A stretch of 64,000 nucleotides of DNA from assembly GCF_021391535.1 (NCBI RefSeq), contig NZ_CP090066.1:3981501-4045500 (forward strand), in the 5' to 3' direction. Both the position numbers and the translations under genes were made by a program. This document shows positions 57,793 through 64,000 of the stretch, one piece after another. The stretch comes from Aurantimonas sp. HBX-1. Lineage in GTDB: Bacteria > Pseudomonadota > Alphaproteobacteria > Rhizobiales > Rhizobiaceae. Position 1 is the stretch's first letter. Each line of letters opens with the position of its first letter. The notes beneath the pieces are model-generated. The model was given only the letters and a program-made list of their open reading frames with translations, had not been told where the DNA came from and ran no database searches.

Positions 57793-59025
57793 ATGAAACA
57801 TCTTGCTCTATTCGCGGCCACGTCCGCAGTGACCCTCATGGCGACGGCGCTGCACGCCGAGCCCCTGAAGATCGGCATCATCGAGAGCCTCTCGGGCGCC
57901 CAGACCTCCACGGGGCGGCTCTATGCCAATGCCGTGAAGTACCAGGTCGACCGGATCAACGAGGCCGGCGGCTTCAACGGCGAGCCGATCACCGTCACCG
58001 AATACGACAATGCCGGCGGCGCCCCCGACGCGGCCAACAAGTTCCGCCAGGCCGTCGCCGACGGCGTCGATATCATCTTCCAGGGCGCCTCGTCGGCCAT
58101 TGCCGGCCAGCTCACCGAGGACGTGCGCAAGCACAATCTGCGCAACCCGGGCGAGGAGGTGATGTTCATCAATCTCGGCGGCGAGGCGATGGAGCTGACC
58201 GGCGACAAGTGCCAGTTCTACCATTTCCGCTTCACCACCACGGCGCCGATGCGGGTCAACGCCTTGGTCAGCGCGATGAAGGAAGCCGGCGACCTCGGCA
58301 CCAAGGTCTACTCGATCAACCAGAACTATTCCTGGGGCCAGGACATGCAGGCGGCGACCGCCGCGGCGGCCGAGACCGGCGGCTACGAGGTTGTCGACGA
58401 GGTCCTGCACGACGTCAACAAGATCCAGGATTTCGCGCCCTTCGTCGCGCGCATCAAGGCGGCGGGCCCCGACACGGTCTTCACCGGCAACTGGTCGAAC
58501 GACCTCTTGCTGCTGATGAAGGCCGTCGGCAACGCCGGCCTCGACGTGACCTTCGCCACCGCCTTCCTGGACCAGCCGGGCAACATCGCCAATGCCGGCG
58601 ACACGGCGCTCGGCCACTACATCGCCAACAATTACGACAATGCCGCCGGCAGCGAGGAATTCGCCGAGACCTACAAGGCGGCGACGGGCCACTACCCGGT
58701 GTTCGTCGAGGCCCACACCGTGTTCGCCGTGGCCGCGCTCCAGCAGGCGCTCGGCACGCTCGACTTCGGCGGCGGCGACATCGACGTCACCGACATCGCG
58801 CTCGCGCTGGAGGACACGACCTACGAGACCCCGGTCGGGCCGGTCTCGGTCCGCAAGGAGGACCACCAGACGATCCGTCCGGTGGTGGTGTCGAAGGTCG
58901 TCGAGAACGCAAAATATCCGGCAGACGATACCAATATGGGCTTCGAGACCGTGAAGATCGTCCCGGCCGAAGAGGCGATCTATCCGGTGCAGGAAAGCTG
59001 CAATATGGAACGTCCGGAGGGCTGA
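57793..59025 (+). CDS. Branched-chain-type (HAAT) ABC transporter substrate-binding protein
   Basis: 410 aa with signal peptide (MKHLALFAATSAVTLMATA, ending in LHAE). The type I periplasmic fold is clear: IGIIESLSGAQTSTGRLYANAVKYQVDRINEAGG, then GASSAIAGQLTEDVRK and MKAVGNAGLDVTFATAF. It captures the substrate for the permeases and ATPases that follow. GGGAGGAGAA precedes the ATG. The neighbouring SDR and BKACE genes indicate a beta-keto or beta-hydroxy acid, such as a carnitine-like compound, rather than leucine. Confidence 0.88.
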   Translation: MKHLALFAATSAVTLMATALHAEPLKIGIIESLSGAQTSTGRLYANAVKYQVDRINEAGGFNGEPITVTEYDNAGGAPDAANKFRQAVADGVDIIFQGASSAIAGQLTEDVRKHNLRNPGEEVMFINLGGEAMELTGDKCQFYHFRFTTTAPMRVNALVSAMKEAGDLGTKVYSINQNYSWGQDMQAATAAAAETGGYEVVDEVLHDVNKIQDFAPFVARIKAAGPDTVFTGNWSNDLLLLMKAVGNAGLDVTFATAFLDQPGNIANAGDTALGHYIANNYDNAAGSEEFAETYKAATGHYPVFVEAHTVFAVAALQQALGTLDFGGGDIDVTDIALALEDTTYETPVGPVSVRKEDHQTIRPVVVSKVVENAKYPADDTNMGFETVKIVPAEEAIYPVQESCNMERPEG

Positions 59026-59040
59026 CCGCCCCGTCCCCGG

Positions 59041-59071
59041 GGTCCGGCCGGCGCCTGCCGCCAGCCGGACC
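59041..59071 (+). terminator. Intercistronic hairpin after binding-protein gene
   Basis: 8-bp stem GGTCCGGC/GCCGGACC with a 15-base loop, 16 bp after the stop, between the binding-protein and permease genes. It probably acts to set the expression ratio. Confidence 0.5.
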
Positions 59072-59100
59072 ATCCCTGCCGTTCCTGTGCCGGAAGCCCC

Positions 59101-60042
59101 ATGGAATTCGCGATCATCTCCGCGCTCAACGGCGTGACCTATGGACTCCTGCTGTTCATGGTGTCGGCCGGCCTCACGCTGATCTTCGGCATGATGGGCG
59201 TGCTCAACTTCGCCCACGCCTCGTTCTACATGCTGGGCGCCTACGTGGCCTATGCGGTGTCGTCGGTCTTCGGCTTCTGGGTCGGGCTGCTCGTCGCGCC
59301 GGTCTTCGTCGGCATCGTCGGCATGGGCGTCGAGCGCTTCCTGCTGCCGCGGGTCCACGCCCACGGCCACGCGCACGAACTGCTGTTGACCTTCGGCCTG
59401 GCGCTGATCATCGAGGAGCTGATCAAGCTGTTCTTCGGCGACTTCCCGGTGAACTACCAGATGCCGGAGGGGCTGCGCTTCTCGGCCTTCAGCATCTTCG
59501 GATCCGACTATCCCTTCTACCGGCTTTTTATCGGCGCCGTCGCCGTCGTGATGTTCGCCGTGCTGTGGCTGCTCTTGACGCGGACCCGCACCGGCATCGT
59601 CGTGCGCGCCGCCGAGCGGCTGCCCGCCATGGCCGAGGCGCTCGGGCACAACATCCCGATGGTGTTCATGTTCGTCTTCGGCACCGGCGCGGCGCTGGCG
59701 GGCCTCGCAGGCGCCGTGGCGGGCGCCTTCTACCCGACCAATCCGAACATGGGCCTCGAGCTCGGCGTGATCGTCTTCGTGGTGGTCGTCGTCGGCGGGC
59801 TCGGCTCGCTCAAGGGCTCGCTGGCGGCCTCGCTGCTGATCGGCCTGTTCTCCTCCTTCGCGGTGGGTCTCGACTGGTCGCTGGCCAGCCTGTTCGGCCT
59901 CGTCGGGCTCGGCGACTGGGCCCGCTCGCTCGGCGGGCTGATGACGCTGGAGCTGTCCTCGGTCAGCGCCACCATCCCCTTCGCGCTGATGCTGATCGTC
60001 CTGCTGGTCCGCCCGGCAGGCCTCATGGGCGAGCGCAACTGA
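59101..60042 (+). CDS. HAAT ABC transporter permease (LivH type)
   Basis: 313 aa, about eight hydrophobic segments. LivH motifs: GLTLIFGMMGVLNFAHASFYMLGAYVAYAV at the start, RAAERLPAMAEALGHNIPMVFMFVFGTGAALAG in the cytoplasmic ATPase-contact loop and LLVRPAGLMGERN at the end. It has an unusually His-rich loop (HAHGHAHE) near residue 83. One base separates it from the LivM-type gene. Confidence 0.92.
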   Translation: MEFAIISALNGVTYGLLLFMVSAGLTLIFGMMGVLNFAHASFYMLGAYVAYAVSSVFGFWVGLLVAPVFVGIVGMGVERFLLPRVHAHGHAHELLLTFGLALIIEELIKLFFGDFPVNYQMPEGLRFSAFSIFGSDYPFYRLFIGAVAVVMFAVLWLLLTRTRTGIVVRAAERLPAMAEALGHNIPMVFMFVFGTGAALAGLAGAVAGAFYPTNPNMGLELGVIVFVVVVVGGLGSLKGSLAASLLIGLFSSFAVGLDWSLASLFGLVGLGDWARSLGGLMTLELSSVSATIPFALMLIVLLVRPAGLMGERN

Positions 60043-60043
60043 C

Positions 60044-61330
60044 ATGGTCCCGATGCGAAAACTCCTCGCCCCGGTCGGCATCCTGCTGCTGCTGGTCGCC
60101 GTGCCGCCCTTCCTCGACATCAGCTGGCAGAACGCCCTGGTCAACGTCCTGATCGCCAGCCTCTTCGCGCTCGCCTTCAACCTGTTGATCGGCCAGGCGG
60201 GGCTCTTGTCCTTCGGCCACGCCGCCTATTTCGGCGTCGGCGCCTTCGCGGCGCTGCATCTGATGATCGCCGTCGAGGACGGGCTGCCCTTCCCGACGCC
60301 GCTCCTGCCGCTCGCCGGCGCCGCCGCAGGGCTCTTCGTCGGCCTCATCGCCGGCTATTTCTCGACGATGCGCTCGGGGGTCTATTTCGCGCTGGTGACG
60401 CTGGCGATCGCCGAGCTCTTCCATTCGCTGGCGCCGCGCCTCGAGAACCTGTTCGGCGGCGAATCCGGCATCGCCTCGATGCGCATGCCCTGGCAGGGCC
60501 TGACCTTCGGCTCGATGCTGGAGGTCTACTATCTGACGCTGTTCTGGGTGGTGGCCTGCGGGCTGGGGCTGTGGGCCTACACGCGGACGCCCTTCGGCCG
60601 ACTGACGCTGGCGCTGCGCGACAACGAGCAGCGCGTGCGCTTCCTCGGTTACAACGCCCATGCCTCGAAGGTGGTCATCTTCGCCGTCTCGGCGATGGTC
60701 ACCGGCGTCGCCGGGTCGCTGCAGGCGATCTCCAACGAGACCGCGAACTACTCGCTGTTCGCCACCGACGTCTCGGCGCAGGTGGTGCTGCAGACCTTCG
60801 TCGGCGGCTCCACGGTGTTCTTCGGCCCGGTCATCGGCGCGACCGCCTTCACGCTGTTCTCCTTCCTGGTCTCCGACCTCACCCGCTCCTGGGTCTTCTA
60901 CCAGGGCCTGATCTTCGTCCTGGTGATGCTCTACATGCCGACCGGCATCGGCGGCGTGGCGTACCACCATATCCGCAACCGCAGGCGGCTCGACTGGTCG
61001 CACCTGGCCGGCCCCTATCTCCTGGCCCTCGTGGGCGGGCTGATGATTACCGCCGGCATCGTCTTCCTGACCGAGACCGTGGCCGTGCTGTTCGGCGAGG
61101 ATTACGCCCGGATCCGCGAGGCCGCCGAGGGTGAGCTGCCGGCCTTCGAACTGTTCGGCAGCAGCTGGGACCCGGCCGGCGTCGTGACCTGGCTGATCCC
61201 GTTCCTCCTGCTCCTGGTGGGCGGCGCGATCCTGGTGCGGGCCCGCCGCCGGATCGATGCGATCTGGAGCCGACCGGACCGGAGCAAAGCCGGGGCGGGC
61301 GAGCCCGCCCTGCTGGGAGGTGCAGAATGA
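60044..61330 (+). CDS. HAAT ABC transporter permease (LivM type)
   Basis: 428 aa, about 100 longer than a standard LivM because of an extra C-terminal domain with two more helices (about 322-345 and 382-405). Core motifs: LLIGQAGLLSFGHAAYFGVGAFAALHL, ALRDNEQRVRFLGYNAHASKVVIFAVSA and GGSTVFFGPVIGA. It partners the LivH-type permease. A start at the second Met (60053) is possible. Overlaps the LivG-type gene by 4 bp. Confidence 0.9.
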   Translation: MVPMRKLLAPVGILLLLVAVPPFLDISWQNALVNVLIASLFALAFNLLIGQAGLLSFGHAAYFGVGAFAALHLMIAVEDGLPFPTPLLPLAGAAAGLFVGLIAGYFSTMRSGVYFALVTLAIAELFHSLAPRLENLFGGESGIASMRMPWQGLTFGSMLEVYYLTLFWVVACGLGLWAYTRTPFGRLTLALRDNEQRVRFLGYNAHASKVVIFAVSAMVTGVAGSLQAISNETANYSLFATDVSAQVVLQTFVGGSTVFFGPVIGATAFTLFSFLVSDLTRSWVFYQGLIFVLVMLYMPTGIGGVAYHHIRNRRRLDWSHLAGPYLLALVGGLMITAGIVFLTETVAVLFGEDYARIREAAEGELPAFELFGSSWDPAGVVTWLIPFLLLLVGGAILVRARRRIDAIWSRPDRSKAGAGEPALLGGAE

Positions 61331-62091
61331 GCGCGACGACAGACCGCCCGGCGCTGCGCCTGGCAGGCGTGAGCAAGTCGTTCGGCCCGATCGAGGTGCT
61401 CAAGAGCCTCGACCTCGACATAAGGCCGGGCGAGCGCCACGCGGTGATCGGCCCTAACGGCGCCGGCAAGTCCACCTTGTTCAACCTGATCTCGGGCCTG
61501 TTCCCGCCGTCCGCCGGCGAGATCTCGCTCAACGGGCGGAGCATCGCGGGCCTGTCGCCGCACCGGATCAACCGGGCCGGCCTCGCCCGGTCCTTCCAGA
61601 TCACCAACATCTTCCACCGGCTCAGCGTCTTCGAGAATCTGCGCATCGGCGTGCTGGCTCGTCACGGCGTCCGTTTCGGCCTGTTCCGCTCCGTCGCCGC
61701 GATGCGGCAGGTGAACGAGGAGACGGCGGAGGTGCTGGGCCGCGTCGGCCTTGCGGCACGGGGCGACGACCTCGCCGGGGACCTCAGCTACTCCGAGCAG
61801 CGCGCGCTGGAGATCGGCATGACGCTGACCACCGGCGCCGAGGTGATCCTCCTCGACGAGCCCACTGCCGGCATGTCCCGGGAAGAGACCGCCCAGGCGG
61901 TCGAACTCATCCGCTCGGTCACCGAGGGCAAGACGCTGCTGATGGTCGAGCACGACATGAGCGTCGTGTTCAGCCTCTGCGACCGCGTCTCGGTGCTGGT
62001 CTACGGCAACATTCTGGCGACCGACATTCCCGCGCGCATCAGCGCCAACCGCGCGGTCCAGGAAGCCTATCTCGGCGTGGAGGCGGCATGA
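61327..62091 (+). CDS. HAAT ABC transporter ATP-binding protein (LivG type)
   Basis: 254 aa. Walker A GPNGAGKSTLFNLISG, LivG-like GLARSFQITNIFHRLSVFENL, signature-region LSYSEQRALEIGM and Walker B VILLDEPTAGMS. It ends with the LivG-type YLG tail. It is translationally coupled on both sides by 4-bp overlaps. Confidence 0.92.
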   Translation: MSATTDRPALRLAGVSKSFGPIEVLKSLDLDIRPGERHAVIGPNGAGKSTLFNLISGLFPPSAGEISLNGRSIAGLSPHRINRAGLARSFQITNIFHRLSVFENLRIGVLARHGVRFGLFRSVAAMRQVNEETAEVLGRVGLAARGDDLAGDLSYSEQRALEIGMTLTTGAEVILLDEPTAGMSREETAQAVELIRSVTEGKTLLMVEHDMSVVFSLCDRVSVLVYGNILATDIPARISANRAVQEAYLGVEAA

Positions 62092-62798
62092 GCCTGCTCG
62101 AAGTCAAAGGGCTGCACGCCCATTACGGCAAGAGCCACATCCTGCACGGCATCGACATGGAGGTGCCGGAAGCCGCCATCGTCTCGCTGCTCGGCCGCAA
62201 CGGCTCGGGACGGTCGACGCTGCTGAAGGCGATGATGGGGCTGGTGCCGCCCACCGCCGGCACGGTGACGCTGGACGGGCGGCCGCTCGCCGGCAAGCGG
62301 CCCTACGACATCTGCCGCCAGGGCATCGGCTACGTGCCGGAGGAGCGGCTGGTCTTCCCCAACCTGACAGTCGAGGAAAACCTCGCGATGGGCGGCCAGA
62401 AGGGTGCGCCGGGCGCGCATCGCTGGTCGATCGCCGAAATGTACGACTACTTCCCCCGGCTGAAGGAGCGGCGGGCGATCCGCGCCGGCTATCTCTCCGG
62501 CGGCGAGCAGCAGATGCTGACGATCTGCCGCTCGCTGCTCGGTAATCCCCGCGTGCTGCTGATCGACGAGCCGACCGAGGGCCTGGCGCCGAAGATCGTC
62601 GAGGTGGTGATGGCGGTGATCCTCGACATCGGCCGCCGCGGCGTCGCGGTGGTGCTGGTCGAGCAGAAGCTGACCATCGCCCTCAAGGTCGCCCAGAAGG
62701 TCATGGTCATGGGCCATGGCGAACTGGTCTTCCACGGCACCCCCGCCGAACTCGAGGCGGCGCCGGACGTGCGCCGCAACTGGCTCGAAGTGGCCTGA
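62088..62798 (+). CDS. HAAT ABC transporter ATP-binding protein (LivF type) with variant Walker A
   Basis: 236 aa. LivF features: VKGLHAHYGKSHILHGIDMEVPEAAIVSLLGRN, GIGYVPEERLVFPNLTVEENL, signature LSGGEQQMLTICRS and Walker B VLLIDEPTEGLAP. The Walker A reads GRNGSGRST, with Arg in place of the ATP-binding Lys. Arg at this site occurs in some proteobacterial LivF-like proteins, so it may be tolerated if the LivG partner drives transport. Confidence 0.9.
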   Translation: MSLLEVKGLHAHYGKSHILHGIDMEVPEAAIVSLLGRNGSGRSTLLKAMMGLVPPTAGTVTLDGRPLAGKRPYDICRQGIGYVPEERLVFPNLTVEENLAMGGQKGAPGAHRWSIAEMYDYFPRLKERRAIRAGYLSGGEQQMLTICRSLLGNPRVLLIDEPTEGLAPKIVEVVMAVILDIGRRGVAVVLVEQKLTIALKVAQKVMVMGHGELVFHGTPAELEAAPDVRRNWLEVA

Positions 62799-62837
62799 CA
62801 TGGCCGCCCCTTTCCGACCCCTGCGACGAGACCAAGC

Positions 62838-63626
62838 ATGAGCATGATCGAACGGATGCGGCCGCGGCCCGGCCTCCGGGTACTGGTCACCGCCGGCGCC
62901 TCGGGCATCGGTGCCGCCATCACCCGGGCGTTTCTCGAGGCCGGCGCCAGGGTGCTGATCTGCGACATAGACGCGGACGCGCTCGCAGCCTTCGCCGGCG
63001 AGCACCCCGCGGTGACGACGCTGCGCGCCGACGTCTCGAGCGAGGCCGAGGTGGACGCGCTGCTGGATGCCGCCGCCGAACGGCTCGGCGGTCTCGACGT
63101 GCTGGTGAACAATGCCGGCATCGCCGGGCCCACCGGCGCCATCGACGAGATCCCGCTGGAGGAGATCCGCCGCACCCTCGACGTCGACCTGATGGGCCAG
63201 TTCCTGGTGCTGCGCCGGGCCGCCCCGCTGCTGCGCCAAAGCGAGGCCGGCGCGATCATCAACATCTCTTCGGTGGCCGGACGGCTCGGCTATGGCCTGC
63301 GCACGCCCTATTCCGCGGCGAAATGGGGGATCGTCGGCCTGACCGCGAGCCTTGCCAAGGAGATGGGCCCGGACGGCATCCGCGTGAACGCGATCCTGCC
63401 CGGCGTCGTCCGCGGCGCCCGCATCGAGGGCGTCATCCGCGACCGCGCCGAGGCGTCGGGCGTCAGCTACGCGGCGATGGAGGCGCAGTACCTCGCGAAC
63501 ATCTCGCTGCGCCGCATGGTCGAACCCGAGGACGTCGCCGGCATGGCGCTGTTCCTCTGCTCGCCCGCCGGGGCCAACATCTCCGGCCAGGCGATCAGCG
63601 TCTGCGGCAATCTCGAAACCATCTGA
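62838..63626 (+). CDS. Short-chain dehydrogenase/reductase (SDR)
   Basis: 262 aa. Cofactor loop TAGASGIGAAI, NNAG (residues 93-96), catalytic Ser/Tyr/Lys in ISSVAG, PYSAAKWGI, and a post-catalytic VNAILPGVVRG. Asp after strand 2 (LICDIDAD) favours NAD+. It probably oxidises a hydroxyl group of the imported substrate to a beta-keto acid that the next enzyme cleaves. It follows the transporter genes by 39 bp. Confidence 0.92.
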   Translation: MSMIERMRPRPGLRVLVTAGASGIGAAITRAFLEAGARVLICDIDADALAAFAGEHPAVTTLRADVSSEAEVDALLDAAAERLGGLDVLVNNAGIAGPTGAIDEIPLEEIRRTLDVDLMGQFLVLRRAAPLLRQSEAGAIINISSVAGRLGYGLRTPYSAAKWGIVGLTASLAKEMGPDGIRVNAILPGVVRGARIEGVIRDRAEASGVSYAAMEAQYLANISLRRMVEPEDVAGMALFLCSPAGANISGQAISVCGNLETI

Positions 63627-63649
63627 TCCTCCGAAGAGCGACAAGACCC

Positions 63650-64000
63650 ATGGCAAAGCCGTCCCGCAAGGTCATCATCACCTGCGCCATCACCGGCGGC
63701 ATCCACACGCCGAGCATGTCGCCGCATCTGCCGGTCACCGCCGACGAGATCGCCGCGCACGCGATCGGCGCCGCCGAGGCCGGCGCCGCGATCCTGCATC
63801 TGCACGCCCGCAACCCGGAAGACGGCCGGCCGACGCAGGACCCCGAGGCCTTCGCCCGCTTCCTGCCGCGCATCAAGCAGAGCACCGACGCGGTGCTGAA
63901 CCTCACCACCGGCGGCAGCCCGGTCATGCAGGTCGAGGAGCGGCTGCAGCCGGCGCTGAAGTTCGCCCCGGAAGTCGCGTCGCTGAACATGGGGTCGATG
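63650..64000 (+). CDS. BKACE family beta-keto acid cleavage enzyme (partial, N-terminal 117 aa)
   Basis: Runs out of the window. The start MAKPSRKVIITCAITGGIHTPSMSPHLPVTADEIA and GAAILHLHARNPEDGRPTQDP are hallmarks of BKACE (DUF849) enzymes; the HLHAR histidines bind the catalytic zinc. These enzymes condense a beta-keto acid with acetyl-CoA to give acetoacetate and a CoA ester. Known substrates include 3-keto-5-aminohexanoate and dehydrocarnitine. With the SDR it forms a two-step degradation of a beta-hydroxy acid such as carnitine; the exact substrate is inferred. Confidence 0.9.
   Translation, partial: MAKPSRKVIITCAITGGIHTPSMSPHLPVTADEIAAHAIGAAEAGAAILHLHARNPEDGRPTQDPEAFARFLPRIKQSTDAVLNLTTGGSPVMQVEERLQPALKFAPEVASLNMGSM

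Overview
The window is GC-rich DNA with the gene repertoire of an alphaproteobacterium, most likely of the order Hyphomicrobiales (Rhizobiales). The evidence is a UPF0314/DUF2585 membrane protein, a single-ATPase fructose-type ABC transporter next to a ROK regulator, a betI-betA pair, an amide/urea ABC operon with formamidase, many HAAT and Opp transporters, and very long hybrid histidine kinases. Genus cannot be fixed from sequence alone. About 53 protein genes and one tRNA-Arg(CCG) are supported. No insertion sequence, prophage, CRISPR array or rRNA is visible.

Layout. 1-981: betA (cut by the window edge) and betI, reading left from a palindromic operator. 1143-6086: periplasmic 5'-nucleotidase, DUF2585 protein, GST, secreted nuclease-fold protein and RsgA. 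6112-10556: ROK regulator divergent from a sugar ABC transporter. 10573-16165: Opp/Dpp peptide transporter. 16527-20566: second GST, MltB-type lytic transglycosylase, YcaQ-type DNA glycosylase with a coupled small gene, and a secreted repeat protein. 20826-23674: P1B metal ATPase plus a 63-aa gene, divergent from a flavodoxin-fold oxidoreductase, with two FNR/FixK-like boxes placed symmetrically between them. 23774-34879: formamidase and a urea/amide ABC transporter, divergent from an NCS1-permease/histidine-kinase fusion and its LuxR-type response regulator. 35252-37487: chromate resistance (rhodanese-ChrB fusion, ChrA). 37644-40258: RimK-like ATP-grasp ligase with a GNAT/C39-peptidase fusion. 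40687-43233: BCCT transporter, a small protein and tRNA-Arg. 43268-47489: FecR-like Gly/Asn-rich protein with a CHASE2-PAS-GGDEF-EAL enzyme. 47849-56575: a 1785-residue poly-HAMP hybrid kinase and a second hybrid kinase, divergent from a winged-helix gene and two small DUF5985-like membrane proteins. 56716-64000: GntR/FCD regulator divergent from a branched-chain-type ABC transporter, an SDR and a BKACE enzyme cut by the window end.

How the genes work together. The window is mainly nutrient uptake (sugar, peptide, amide/urea, betaine-type compounds and a BKACE substrate), each set with its own regulator, plus signalling. Three sets stand out as little-described: (i) the transporter-kinase fusion with LuxR regulator facing the amide/urea-formamidase operon, probably a dedicated sensor of an imported nitrogen compound; (ii) the poly-HAMP kinase pair facing a winged-helix/DUF5985/DUF5985 operon; (iii) the RimK-like ligase with the GNAT-C39 fusion, probably a peptide-modifying pair. 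All four ABC binding-protein genes are followed by a GC-rich hairpin before the first permease gene.
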